From the NCBI RefSeq assembly GCF_003710805.1, contig NZ_RHHB01000007.1:60355-124354 (forward strand): DNA of 64,000 bases. The letters are read 5' to 3'. This document shows, one piece after another, positions 1-8,250 of the stretch (position 1 is its first letter; each line of letters opens with the position of its first letter). Position numbers and translations under genes: made by a program. Origin of the DNA: Agromyces tardus (GTDB lineage Bacteria > Actinomycetota > Actinomycetes > Actinomycetales > Microbacteriaceae). The notes beneath the pieces were generated by a model. That model searched no databases. It saw only the letters and a program-made list of their open reading frames with translations, and had not been told where the DNA came from.

Positions 1-261
1 AACCCCGCGGTCATCGTGATCGGCGGCGCGGTGTCGGCGGCGGGCGAGGTCTTCCTCGCCGAGGTGCGGCAGCGCGTCTACGAGCTCTCGCTGCCGCTCG
101 CCACGCGCGACCTCAGCATCGTGCGGTCGCACGGCGACGAGAAGGAGCCACTGCGGGGCGGTGCCGAGATGGTGCGCGAGCAGCTCTTCGAGACGACGTT
201 CCCGCGCTGGTTCGCCGAGGGCCGGCCGCTCATCCGCGACGTGATGCCCGAGGCATCCTGA
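1..261 (+). CDS. ROK family protein, C-terminal part (5' truncated by window edge)
   Basis: The reading frame is open from base 1 and ends at a TGA at 259-261, so only about the last 86 residues are present. It begins NPAVIVIGGAVSAAGEVFL, the conserved glycine-rich segment near the C-terminus of ROK proteins (sugar kinases and XylR/NagC-type repressors), followed by the usual helical tail. The DNA-binding or catalytic half lies outside the window, so kinase and regulator cannot be told apart. A ThuA gene follows on the same strand after 66 bases, which suggests a regulator or kinase of a carbohydrate cluster. Family assignment is good; function is open. Confidence 0.75.
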   Translation, partial: NPAVIVIGGAVSAAGEVFLAEVRQRVYELSLPLATRDLSIVRSHGDEKEPLRGGAEMVREQLFETTFPRWFAEGRPLIRDVMPEAS

Positions 262-327
262 ATCACTTCTTCCTCTTTTCGACTTAAGCGCGTATCTTTT
301 CGTCTGAACACGACGCGAAGGAGCGCC

Positions 328-1203
328 ATGCCCGACTCCAAGATCCCGACGCTCATCATCACCGGGATGACCGACGTGCACCATGACTGGCGGTCGACCA
401 CGCCCGCGCTGAAGGAGCTGCTCGAGGGCACCGGCCGCTTCGACGTGCGCGTCACCGAGGAGTTCCGCGGCGCGACATCCGCCACCCTGGAGCCGTACGA
501 CCTCGTCATCCTGAACTACTACGGCCGGCGCGACCCGTGGCGCGACGTCCCCGAGGAGCGATTCGGCGAGTCCGCCGAGCAGGCGCTGTTCGACTTCGTC
601 GCGAGCGGCAAGGGCCTCATCGCGTACCACCCGACGCTCGCGGGCGGGGTCGGCTGGGACCCGGAGTACGAGCGGCTGCTCGGCGGCGTGATGCGCGAGC
701 GGACCTCGCGGCGCGCGCCGAACAACGACTTCCTCATCCACACCGCTGAGCAGCACCCCATCACCGCGGGGTGGCCGGCGGAGTTCCCGCACTACGGCGA
801 CGACCTCTACGTGGGGCTCGAGTGGCCCGAGGGCGTGACGAAGACGATCCTCCTCACCGGATGGGACAACCCGCTGCGCTACACGCAGGTGCCGTCGCAG
901 TGGCGCGCGCTCCCCGGCATGGGCGAGGAGCACCCCGTCGCCTGGACCGTCGAGTACGGCGCCGGACGCGCGGTGTCGATCGGCATCGGCCACAACGTCG
1001 CGGCGATCGGCCACCCCGCGTTCCGGGCGCTGTTCCCGCGCAGCGCCGAGTGGGCCGCGACCGGCGAGGTCACGATCGCGACACCCGACGACCTCGGCGA
1101 GCCGGTCGAGGGCGGCGACTGGTGGCCGACGACGCTCGAGCCGATGGTGCGGCAGATGTTCGACGAGTGGGTCGCGGCCGGCGAGCCTGCGGCGCAGAAG
1201 TGA
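328..1203 (+). CDS. ThuA domain-containing protein
   Basis: This 291-residue protein matches the ThuA family (trehalose-utilisation type, a class-I glutamine-amidotransferase-like fold). Visible family features are an N-terminal beta strand (TLIITG), the segment DLVILNYYGR, the loop GLIAYHP, and the C-terminal GAGRAVSIGIGHN. ThuA proteins are often encoded with enzymes that make or use 3-keto-glycosides; the exact reaction is not settled for most members. AAGGAG lies 8 bases before the ATG. The upstream 66 bases contain two copies of TCTTTTCG (274-281 and 295-302), a possible regulator site. The stop is 7 bases before the next gene, so the two are probably co-transcribed. Confidence 0.85.
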   Translation: MPDSKIPTLIITGMTDVHHDWRSTTPALKELLEGTGRFDVRVTEEFRGATSATLEPYDLVILNYYGRRDPWRDVPEERFGESAEQALFDFVASGKGLIAYHPTLAGGVGWDPEYERLLGGVMRERTSRRAPNNDFLIHTAEQHPITAGWPAEFPHYGDDLYVGLEWPEGVTKTILLTGWDNPLRYTQVPSQWRALPGMGEEHPVAWTVEYGAGRAVSIGIGHNVAAIGHPAFRALFPRSAEWAATGEVTIATPDDLGEPVEGGDWWPTTLEPMVRQMFDEWVAAGEPAAQK

Positions 1204-1210
1204 GCCGCGC

Positions 1211-2686
1211 ATGACCCTCAGCGCGCTGCGCGACGACGCGCTCTCGGCCACTGCCGACGGGTTCGAGCTGCGGCTCGGCCTCCCGTGGATCCGGTCGCTG
1301 CCCCTCGACTGCGTCGACTCGCTCGAGGTGGCGGTCGATGGCGAGCGGGTCGATCCGCTCGCCGTCGTGCTCGGCGACCGCGTGGTCGATCCCGGTGCCC
1401 TCGCGCACGAGGGCGGCTGGTGGTTCCTGCAAGACCGTCTGGTGCTCCGGGGCGAGCGGATGCTGCAGCCCGGCGCGCACGACGTGGCCGTCTCGTTCCG
1501 GCTCCGCATCCCGTACCTGCAGGCCGGCCCCGACGGCCCGCTCACCCTGCCCTTCCTCGTCGAGCGCACCCTCGAGCTCGGTGCGACGCCTGCGGGTCGA
1601 GGAGCCCGCAGCGCGCCTCGAGACCCCCACGAAGCGGGACTTCAGCACGCGGATGCTGCGGCCACCGCCGCCGTCTCGCCTGCTGCTCTCCCCTCGACCT
1701 GGACCCTCGCAGCGAGCGCCTTCAACTGGACCCCCGAGGTGATCCGCGCCGAGCAGCCGGCGCCCGACATCGCCGTCGGCATCGTGACGGCCGGGGTCGC
1801 ACCCGTCATCGAGGTCGAACCGGGCCAGTTGTGGCGCTCCTTCCCCGTGCCGGCCGACGCAGAGGTCGACGCCCTGCGGCGCGGACTCGACGCCGCCGGC
1901 GGCAGGGTGAGCATCGTCGGGGCGAGCCTCGACGACTGGGTCGGTCCGACGCAGCGACGCAGTGACGACGACCGACTCGCGTTCCTGCTCCCCCAACTGC
2001 ACGCCGCACGTCGCGTCGGCGCGGCGGGCGTGCGCCTGCCGATCGGCCAGGCGGGCGAGCCGCTCCTGCGGCGGGTCGTGCCGACACTGCACGAACTCGA
2101 CCTCGTGCTCTTCGAGGAGATCCAGGGCCAGCAGACCCCTGATTCCACGCCCACCGCGGCGGCCGTCGACACGATCGCCGGCCTCGACGACCCGCGCGTT
2201 CGCGTGCTCGTCGACATCAGCATGCTCATGCCCGCGCTGCCGTCGAGCTACCTCGAGCAGCTCGCGGGCGCAGGCCTGCCGGGCGATCTGCTGGCCCGCC
2301 TCACCGACGAGTGGCGCGACCCCGCGACGACGGGCGTCGTCGTCGACGTGCTCCGGTCGGGCGCCGTGCCGCCCGCCATCCACACGATGTACATGAACCT
2401 GCTGGTGCGCTTCGGACGCTCCGACGCGGGCGTGCTGCGCGACATCCTGCCCTTGGTCGGCGCGTTCCACCTCAAGTTCTGGGATCTCGACGACACCGAC
2501 GGTCGCGTCTCCGCGCCCATCCGCGACCTCGGCGCACTCCTCGCGCCCACCGGCTTCGCCGGCACGCTGTGCAGCGAATGGGGCGGCCACGAGTGGCTCC
2601 TCGACGCGGATGCCGCGGACATGACCCGGCGGCATCTCGCTCTCGCGCGTCAGGCCCTCGCCGAGGGTGCGGCCGCCGCGGCCTGA
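1211..2686 (+). CDS. Fusion of C-deglycosylase beta-like domain (DUF6379 type) and sugar isomerase/epimerase-like TIM barrel
   Basis: This 491-residue protein has two parts. Residues about 10-125 (with PWIRSLPLDCVDSLEVAVDG and VSFRLRIPYL) resemble the small beta subunit of bacterial C-glycoside deglycosylases. Residues about 165-480 resemble xylose-isomerase-like TIM barrels, the fold of the alpha subunit. The expected metal ligands can be placed at Glu302/303 (FEEIQ), Asp335 (LVDIS), His420 (FHLKFWD) and Glu456 (CSEWGGHEW). Known enzymes of this kind (DgpBC, CarBC, DfgAB) use two separate polypeptides. The linker (about 125-165) is alanine-rich and coded partly by a degenerate intergenic-type repeat. 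Linked ThuA and ROK genes fit glycoside catabolism. A split of this chain by sequencing error is unlikely because the frame is open throughout. Substrate is unknown. Confidence 0.7.
   Translation: MTLSALRDDALSATADGFELRLGLPWIRSLPLDCVDSLEVAVDGERVDPLAVVLGDRVVDPGALAHEGGWWFLQDRLVLRGERMLQPGAHDVAVSFRLRIPYLQAGPDGPLTLPFLVERTLELGATPAGRGARSAPRDPHEAGLQHADAAATAAVSPAALPSTWTLAASAFNWTPEVIRAEQPAPDIAVGIVTAGVAPVIEVEPGQLWRSFPVPADAEVDALRRGLDAAGGRVSIVGASLDDWVGPTQRRSDDDRLAFLLPQLHAARRVGAAGVRLPIGQAGEPLLRRVVPTLHELDLVLFEEIQGQQTPDSTPTAAAVDTIAGLDDPRVRVLVDISMLMPALPSSYLEQLAGAGLPGDLLARLTDEWRDPATTGVVVDVLRSGAVPPAIHTMYMNLLVRFGRSDAGVLRDILPLVGAFHLKFWDLDDTDGRVSAPIRDLGALLAPTGFAGTLCSEWGGHEWLLDADAADMTRRHLALARQALAEGAAAAA
1595..1625 (+). 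repeat. Degenerate copy of the GGTTGAGTAGC...GTATCGAAACC repeat inside a gene
   Basis: The segment starts GGTCGAGGAGC and ends CCTCGAGACC. Its ends match those of the palindromic repeats at 11073-11215. In the usual repeat the left end carries an in-frame TAG; here it reads GAG, so the frame stays open. It codes for the linker between the two domains of the fusion protein. The match is imperfect and rests on the two ends only. Confidence 0.35.
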
Positions 2687-2860
2687 GCGAGTGTTGCTCC
2701 CTCGAACCCGGTCGCGAAGTATCCGCGGGATACCTTTCCACCGCGGTTCAGGGAAGGAAGATCGTCAGGCCGCGGCCTGAGCGAGTGGTGCTCCCTCGAA
2801 CCCGGTCGCGAAGTATCCGCGGGATACCTTTCCACCGCGGTTCAGGGAGGGAACATCGTC
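2675..2860. repeat. 92-bp tandem duplication with an internal palindrome
   Basis: Bases 2675-2766 and 2769-2860 are two nearly identical direct copies, offset by 94 bases and differing at a few positions. The first copy starts inside the last codons of the upstream gene and includes its stop codon, so the second copy carries a pseudo 3' end of that gene. Each copy holds a perfect palindrome with 6-bp arms, GTATCC-GCG-GGATAC (around 2718-2732 and 2812-2826). It could be a doubled operator or a terminator-proximal element. No integrase or target-site pattern is seen. Confidence 0.85.
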
Positions 2861-2898
2861 GCGTCCGACGGAGGGACCGCGGGTGGCGGCGGGAATTA

Positions 2899-2939
2899 CG
2901 AGCGCGAGGGCATCACGCCGCGCGATGCTCTCGCGCTCG
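2899..2939. terminator. Strong GC-rich stem-loop, probable terminator
   Basis: A stem of about 16 base pairs with one mismatch: the left arm begins CGAGCGCGAGGGCATC and the right arm ends GATGCTCTCGCGCTCG, with a 9-base loop. It lies about 210 bases after the fusion gene and just before the LysR promoter region. There is no T tract, which is common for actinobacterial terminators. It could instead act as a leader structure or operator. Confidence 0.5.
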
Positions 2940-2995
2940 GAATCGACGTCGTTGATAGACTGGAGGCCCGTCCTCACCCGAAGGAACACAACGAC

Positions 2996-3928
2996 GTGTC
3001 CGACCAGGCTCCGCTCTCCCGGCTCGACCTCAACCTGCTCGTGTCGCTCGACGCGCTGCTCACCGAGCGCAGCGTCACACGCGCGGCCGAGCGCCTGCAC
3101 CTCAGCCAACCGGCGCTGAGCGCCTCGCTCGCTCGCCTCCGCACGCACTTCAACGACCCGATCCTCGCGCGCACCGGCAACAGCTACGAGCTCACGCCGC
3201 TCGCGTCGCGCCTGTCGGAGCACACGGCCGCGGCGCTGGATGCCGCACGGCGGGTCTTCGAGAGCCAGGCCGAATGGGATCCGAGCCAGTCGACGCGCGA
3301 GTTCGCGCTCTACGGCTCGGACTACAGCTTCGCGACCACGGGCCGGGCCCTGTCGGGGCTCGCGGCCGAACGGGCGCCCGGCGTTCGCTTCCGGTTCATG
3401 CTCCACAACCCGCAGATCGTCGAGGATGCCGTGAACCGCCTCCGCGGCGCCGACGGTCTGCTCATGCCGCACGGCTTCCTGAGCGACCTGCCGTTCACCG
3501 ACCTCTGGAACGACACCTGGGTCATCGTGGCCGCCGAGGACAACCCCGACATCGGCGAGACGGTCACGCTCGACGATGTCGCGCGGTCGCCATGGGTGTT
3601 CACCTACCAGTCGCGATCGGCGTTCACCTCGGCCACCCGCCAGATCCAGCAGCTCGGCATCGAGCCGCACGTCGAGACGGTCGTCGAGAGCTTCCTGTCG
3701 CTGCCGATGTTCATCGCGGGAACCCGCCGGCTGGGTCTGATCCAGGCCGGTCTCGCCGACTACGCGCGCAAGGCGGGCGGGGTGCGCGTGTTCGAGCCGC
3801 CGTTCGATGCGACGCCCATACACAACGCGATGTGGTGGCATCCGGTGCACCGCCGCGACCCCGAGCACGAGTGGCTGCGCACGCTGGCGGTCGAGGCCGC
3901 GAGCGGCCTGCACGCCGAAGCGCCCTGA
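2996..3928 (+). CDS. LysR family transcriptional regulator
   Basis: This 310-residue protein has a typical N-terminal winged helix-turn-helix (residues about 10-68, with LNLLVSLDALLTERSVTRAAERLHLSQPALSASLARLR in two stretches) and a C-terminal effector-binding half. The GTG start is chosen because AAGGAA lies 9 bases upstream and the HTH begins at the usual distance; a -10-like TAGACT lies at 2955-2960. The C-terminal half resembles regulators of aromatic-acid catabolism (NodD/PcaQ-like branch), an inference from general pattern. It is convergent with the operon at 3971-10101 and may control it or the glycoside genes. Confidence 0.9.
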   Translation: MSDQAPLSRLDLNLLVSLDALLTERSVTRAAERLHLSQPALSASLARLRTHFNDPILARTGNSYELTPLASRLSEHTAAALDAARRVFESQAEWDPSQSTREFALYGSDYSFATTGRALSGLAAERAPGVRFRFMLHNPQIVEDAVNRLRGADGLLMPHGFLSDLPFTDLWNDTWVIVAAEDNPDIGETVTLDDVARSPWVFTYQSRSAFTSATRQIQQLGIEPHVETVVESFLSLPMFIAGTRRLGLIQAGLADYARKAGGVRVFEPPFDATPIHNAMWWHPVHRRDPEHEWLRTLAVEAASGLHAEAP

Positions 3929-3970
3929 GCTCGCGGCATCCGCCCACCGGCAGGAGTGAGGCCGAGAGCG

Positions 3971-4954
3971 TCAGGCGCGCTCGCGGGCGCGAGGGCGGCG
4001 CCGGGCGGCCGGGATCTCGGGCACCGGCCGCGCACGACCGACGACGTTCCGGATCTCGCCGATGCCCTCGACCCGCATGACCACCTCGTCGCCCGCGGTG
4101 AGCGGCAGGGGCGTGAGCTCACCCGCGCGACCCCACAGCTCCGCGAGGCAGCCGCCGTTGCCCGCGGTGCCCGAGCCGAGCACGTCGCCCGGCACCACTC
4201 GGGAGTCGCGGGACGCGTAGGCGATCAGGTCTCCGAACGGCCAGCCCATGTTCGAGAGCAGGTCGCGGCCGATGCGCTCGCCGTTCACGAAGACCTCCAT
4301 GACGATCGGCAGGAACCCCTCGTCGTCGACGAGCCCGTCGAACTCGTCGGCCGTGACGATCCACGGGCCGAGCGTCGTGCCGAAGTCCTTGCCCTTCGCC
4401 GGTCCGAGCCGCACCTTCATCTCGCGGCCCTGGATGTCGCGCGCCGACCAGTCGTTGAAGATCGTGTAGCCGAAGATGTGCCGCGCGGCTTCGGCGGGCG
4501 ACAGGTCGCGGCCGTCGGAGCCCGCGACGCCGCCGATCACGGCACCCACCTCGAGCTCGAAGTCGAGCCGCTCGGTCGTGGGCGGCCGCAGCTCGTCGCC
4601 GGTCGCGATGATCGAGTGCGGGTTGGTGAAGTAGAACGTCGGGAACTCGTACCACTCGTCGGCGACGTGGCTCTTGCCGTCGATCGAGGCGGTGACGCCC
4701 TCGACGTGCTCCTCGAACGCCACGAAGTCGCGCACGCTCGCGGGCACGAGCGGCGCGAGCAGCCGCACCTCGGCGAGGGGTACGGCGGATGCCGCGGCGT
4801 CGCCCTCCGCCTCCGCGGCGAGCGCGGGCAACGCCGCGAGCCCGGCCGCGAGCACGTCGGCCACGGTCAGGCCGCGCGGGAACGACACGACGCCGTCCCC
4901 GATGACGAACCCCTCGTGCACGGTGTCGCCGCGCGTCCACCTGGCGATCCTCAT
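3971..4954 (-). CDS. Fumarylacetoacetate hydrolase family protein
   Basis: This 327-residue protein has the FAH fold. Metal ligands are visible as Glu133 and Glu135 (DFELEVGAVI) and Asp168 (FNDWSARD), with the downstream conserved GPAKGKDFGTTLGP. Such enzymes hydrolyse or decarboxylate acylpyruvates and 2-hydroxymuconate-type products. The ATG at 4954 is preceded by GGAGGG and overlaps the stop of the amidohydrolase gene by four bases, so it is the last gene of a translationally coupled operon. It is one of two FAH genes in the operon; the other is at 8247-9233. Likely role is late in an aromatic ring-fission route; substrate unknown. Confidence 0.88.
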   Translation of the reverse strand: MRIARWTRGDTVHEGFVIGDGVVSFPRGLTVADVLAAGLAALPALAAEAEGDAAASAVPLAEVRLLAPLVPASVRDFVAFEEHVEGVTASIDGKSHVADEWYEFPTFYFTNPHSIIATGDELRPPTTERLDFELEVGAVIGGVAGSDGRDLSPAEAARHIFGYTIFNDWSARDIQGREMKVRLGPAKGKDFGTTLGPWIVTADEFDGLVDDEGFLPIVMEVFVNGERIGRDLLSNMGWPFGDLIAYASRDSRVVPGDVLGSGTAGNGGCLAELWGRAGELTPLPLTAGDEVVMRVEGIGEIRNVVGRARPVPEIPAARRRPRARERA

Positions 4955-6081
4955 GCGGTCCCTCCGACGGAGGCGGCAGCGGCAGTGGACGCAGCGCTCA
5001 TCGCTGCCCGTGACGGCAGCCGCGCCCCGAGCAGCTCCGCCGCGTTCCCCGAGAGGATCGCGCGCTCGTCGGCCTCGGCGAGCGCCGCCTCGCGCACGCG
5101 CTCGATCGGGTCGTCGACGCCCATGTCGAACGGGTAGTCCGTGCCGAGCAGCACCCGGTCCGCGCCCGCGGCGTCGACGAGGGCCCGCAGCGCGCCCGGC
5201 GTGTGCACGAGCGAGTCGAACCGCAGGCGCCGCAGGTACGACGACGGGAGCTCGCGGCATCCGTGGGCCTCGGGTCGCACCTGCCACGCGTGGTCGGAGC
5301 GTCCGAGGAACGTGGGCAGGTAGCCGCCGCCGTGGGCCGCGACGAGCTTCAGCCGAGGGTGCCGGTCGAGCACGCCCGAGAAGATGAGGTGCGACAGCGC
5401 GACCGCGTTCTCGACCGGCTGGCCGACCGTGTTCGAGAGGTAGTAGCGGTCGAGCCGCTCGTCGAGGCTGCAGCCGAACGGGTGCAGGAACACGACCGCG
5501 TCGAGCTCCTCGGCGCGCGCCCAGAACGCCTCGAGCCGCTCGTCGCTGAGCTCAACCTCGCCCGCGAACGACGAGATCTCGACCCCAGCGAGGCCGCTCG
5601 CGACCACGGCGTCGTCGAGCGCGTCGACCACGAGGTGCGGATGCTGCAGCGGTACGAGCCCGAGGCCGAGCAGCCGGTCGGGCGCCCCCGCCACGTGCTC
5701 CGCGATCGCGCGATTCGCCTCGCGAGCGGCCCACGCGGCGAGCTCCTCGCCCGCCCAGGGGTAGTAGTGCGACGGCGACGGCGACACGAGCTGCACGTCG
5801 ACGCCCTGGTGGTCCATCTCCGCGAGCCGGGCGTCGAGCCGGGTGAGCAGCGGGATCCGCTCGCCGATCATGCGACCGGATGCCGAGAGGCTCTCGGGTC
5901 CGTTGCGGCGCGCCTCGAGGGCCTGCGCCGCCGCGAAGCCCTCGGCGTCGCGCGCGGCGACCGCCTGCTGCAGCGCGGGAAGCAGCAGGTGGGCGTGCAC
6001 GTCGACGACGGGGGCGCCGTGATCGCCCGGCCCCGCGGCATCCGTCGGCTGCGCCTCGTTCACGTGGGTGTGCTCGCTCAT
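4951..6081 (-). CDS. Amidohydrolase family protein, aminocarboxymuconate-semialdehyde decarboxylase-like
   Basis: This 376-residue TIM-barrel metalloenzyme has the HxH motif at His29/His31 (VDVHAHLL), the later histidines in FLHPFG and VAAHGGGYLP, and the final Asp in LLGTDYPFD. This is the amidohydrolase-2 subset that includes ACMSD and gamma-resorcylate decarboxylase, so decarboxylation of an open-chain or ring carboxylate is as likely as hydrolysis. Start and stop overlap the flanking genes by four bases each (ATGA). The last 30 residues are a low-complexity Ala/Ser tail. It acts in the cytoplasm. The substrate cannot be read from sequence. Confidence 0.85.
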   Translation of the reverse strand: MSEHTHVNEAQPTDAAGPGDHGAPVVDVHAHLLLPALQQAVAARDAEGFAAAQALEARRNGPESLSASGRMIGERIPLLTRLDARLAEMDHQGVDVQLVSPSPSHYYPWAGEELAAWAAREANRAIAEHVAGAPDRLLGLGLVPLQHPHLVVDALDDAVVASGLAGVEISSFAGEVELSDERLEAFWARAEELDAVVFLHPFGCSLDERLDRYYLSNTVGQPVENAVALSHLIFSGVLDRHPRLKLVAAHGGGYLPTFLGRSDHAWQVRPEAHGCRELPSSYLRRLRFDSLVHTPGALRALVDAAGADRVLLGTDYPFDMGVDDPIERVREAALAEADERAILSGNAAELLGARLPSRAAMSAASTAAAASVGGTA

Positions 6082-7211
6082 GCGGGCTGGCTCACGAGCA
6101 TGGCGATGCGGCGCATGAGGCCGGGCACGTCGGCGTCGCGCACGTGGTCGATCTGCCACTGGCCGAGCTGCACGGATGCCTCGACGACCTCGGTCGCCCG
6201 CGGCACGCGTCGTGCGTGGAACTCGTCCCACAGGGCCTGGTCGACGGCGTCGTGCGAGAGCAGCAGCTCGGACAGCACGAGCGCGTCCTCGCCGGCCTGC
6301 GCGGCGCCCTGCGCGATCGTGGGCGGGCAGCTGTGCGCAGCCTCGCCGATGATGACGACCCGGCCGCGGTTCCACGCGTCGGGCACGACGTGCTTCGTGA
6401 ACCACGTGTAGTTGACGCGCGACGCGTCGTCGAGGGACTCGCGGATCTCGTTCCACGGCCCGCCGTACGCCTGCGACAGCTCCTTCATCACCTGCACCCC
6501 CTCCTCGGGCGAGAGCAGGTGGCGGTCCTGGGCGGGTTCGACGAGGTAGGCGTACATCATCTCCTCGCTCGTCGGGCAGTAGCCCGCGATGTAGACCGGA
6601 CCGCCGTAGTAGAGGTCCGTCTGCGTGACGTCCTTCGGGCGCGGCACGAAGGCGCGCCAGATGCCCATGCCCGTGCGCTCCGGCTCCGTCTCGATGCCCA
6701 TCTGCGCGCGGATCGACGAGTGCAGGCCGTCGGCGCCGATGAGCAGGTCGTAGCGGCCGCTCGAGCCGTCGGTGAGCGTCACGTCGACGCCGTCGGCGTC
6801 CTGGGTGAAGCTCGTGACGGTCGTGCCGTAGTGGATGCGGGCGCCGAGCTCGGTGGCGCGGTCGGCGAGGATCCGCGCGAGGTCGGGGCGGTACATCCCC
6901 GCGACCGCCGGGTACTCGGGGCCGCCCGTTCGCGCGTCCGGGATCTGCGCGATGAACGGCGCGTCGGGGCCGGGGGCGCGCAGGCCCGTCTGGTCGAACG
7001 AGTAGCCGGCCGCCTTCACCTGCTCCCACACGCCGAGCCGGTCGAACACGCGCAGCGCGTTGCCCTGCAGGGTGATGCCGGAGCCGAGGGCGGTGAGGTC
7101 GGGCTTCTGCTCGAAGACGTCGACCTCGACGCCGCCCTCGGCGAGCAGGATGGCGGCGGCGGTGCCGGCGACGCCGGAGCCGACGATCGCGACGCGGGAG
7201 ACAGCGGACAT
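6078..7211 (-). CDS. FAD-dependent monooxygenase (aromatic hydroxylase family)
   Basis: This 377-residue flavoprotein belongs to the class A monooxygenases. The dinucleotide-binding motif is VAIVGSGVAGTAAAILL near the N-terminus, the DG motif is LLIGADGLHSSIR, and the second flavin motif reads VIIGEAAHSCPPTIAQG, with Glu in place of the usual Asp of GDAAH. Members hydroxylate salicylate, 3-hydroxybenzoate or hydroxypyridines, and a few both hydroxylate and open a heteroaromatic ring. The operon contains no ring-cleavage dioxygenase, which makes the latter worth considering. The RBS GAAGG lies upstream of the ATG. It is followed by the amidohydrolase with a four-base overlap. Confidence 0.88.
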   Translation of the reverse strand: MSAVSRVAIVGSGVAGTAAAILLAEGGVEVDVFEQKPDLTALGSGITLQGNALRVFDRLGVWEQVKAAGYSFDQTGLRAPGPDAPFIAQIPDARTGGPEYPAVAGMYRPDLARILADRATELGARIHYGTTVTSFTQDADGVDVTLTDGSSGRYDLLIGADGLHSSIRAQMGIETEPERTGMGIWRAFVPRPKDVTQTDLYYGGPVYIAGYCPTSEEMMYAYLVEPAQDRHLLSPEEGVQVMKELSQAYGGPWNEIRESLDDASRVNYTWFTKHVVPDAWNRGRVVIIGEAAHSCPPTIAQGAAQAGEDALVLSELLLSHDAVDQALWDEFHARRVPRATEVVEASVQLGQWQIDHVRDADVPGLMRRIAMLVSQPA

Positions 7212-7239
7212 CAGGGGATCCCTTCGTTGGGTTCGGGTC

Positions 7240-8250
7240 TTACTTCAGGGCGATGGGGTTCACGGGCGAGCCCACGGCGCCGGTGATCGGCAGGGGGGAT
7301 GCCACGAGCAGGAACTCGTAGCATCCGTCGGCCGCGCAGTCGGCAGCGAGCGCCTCGAGGTCCCACATCTCGCCGATCGTCAGCCCGAGGTTGGGGATGA
7401 CGACCTGGTGCAGCGGCTGGAAGGCGTCGTCGAACTCGTTCGGCCGCACCTCGAAGCCCCAGGTGTCGGTCGCGATCGCCGCGATCTCGGTGCGGTGCAG
7501 CCAGCCGGCCGTCGTGAACGAGAGTCCGGCGCTGGGGCCGCCGGCGTAGCCGTTCCAGCCCTCGCGCAGGGCGCGGGCGTAGCGGCCGGTGCGCACGAGC
7601 ACCAGGTCGCCGCGGCCGACCGCGCTCGTGGCGCCCTGGGCTTCGATGCAGGCCTCGAGCTCGGCGGTCGTGATGGCGTAGCCGTCGGGCAGCTCACCCG
7701 GCGTGGCGTCAGCGGATGCCTCGGGCCGCAGGAACCGGCCCAGGTCGAGCAGCACGCCGCGACCCACGATGGCGGATGCCGCGTGCTCGATGCCCGTGAC
7801 GAGGTCGCCGTCGCTCGTGACGACCGAGCCGGCGGGGCGCCCGTTCCACGCCATGCCGCGGTCGAAGATGTGGCCGAGGCCGTCCCACTGCGTGGAGCAC
7901 TGCAGCGGCATGGCGATGACGTCGTCGGCCCCGCCGATGCCGTGCGGGAAGCCCTGGGTGCCGGCCGCGGCATCCGTGCCCGTGTCGAGCATGGTGTGCA
8001 CGGGGTTCGTGCGCCGGCGCCAGCCCTGCTGCGGACCGTTCATGTCGAACGGCTGCGAGAGCGAGAAGCTCGCGCCGCGGCGCACGAGGGCGGCGGCGCG
8101 GGCGCGCTCGGCGTCGCCGATGAAGTTGAGGGTGCCGAGGCGGTCGTCGTCGCCCCAGCGGCCCCAGTTGCGGAAGGCTTCGGCGGCCTCGGCGATGTGG
8201 CGCTCGGGGGCCGTGCGGTCGAGGTCGGCGGGGTTCTCGGTCGGGCTCAT
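7240..8250 (-). CDS. Cyclase family protein (kynurenine formamidase-like fold)
   Basis: This 336-residue protein matches the cyclase/formamidase family (PF04199). The metal-binding motif, usually HxGTHxDxPxH, is here PLQCSTQWDGLGHIFDRG, so the first two histidines are Gln-type residues while Asp and the last His are kept; this variant is seen in a recognisable subgroup. Another family feature is the segment VLVRTGRYA. Possible reactions are amide or ester hydrolysis of a ring-opened product. Its start overlaps the stop of the FAH gene by four bases, and the monooxygenase starts 28 bases after its stop. Confidence 0.82.
   Translation of the reverse strand: MSPTENPADLDRTAPERHIAEAAEAFRNWGRWGDDDRLGTLNFIGDAERARAAALVRRGASFSLSQPFDMNGPQQGWRRRTNPVHTMLDTGTDAAAGTQGFPHGIGGADDVIAMPLQCSTQWDGLGHIFDRGMAWNGRPAGSVVTSDGDLVTGIEHAASAIVGRGVLLDLGRFLRPEASADATPGELPDGYAITTAELEACIEAQGATSAVGRGDLVLVRTGRYARALREGWNGYAGGPSAGLSFTTAGWLHRTEIAAIATDTWGFEVRPNEFDDAFQPLHQVVIPNLGLTIGEMWDLEALAADCAADGCYEFLLVASPLPITGAVGSPVNPIALK

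Noticed and set aside
1070..2635. Long minus-strand frame opposite the fusion gene
   Set aside because: Composition is that of a GC shadow, with no conserved motif; the plus strand carries recognisable domains.
2675..2860. Attachment-site duplication of an integrated element
   Set aside because: The copies are directly adjacent with nothing between them, and no integrase is found in the window.
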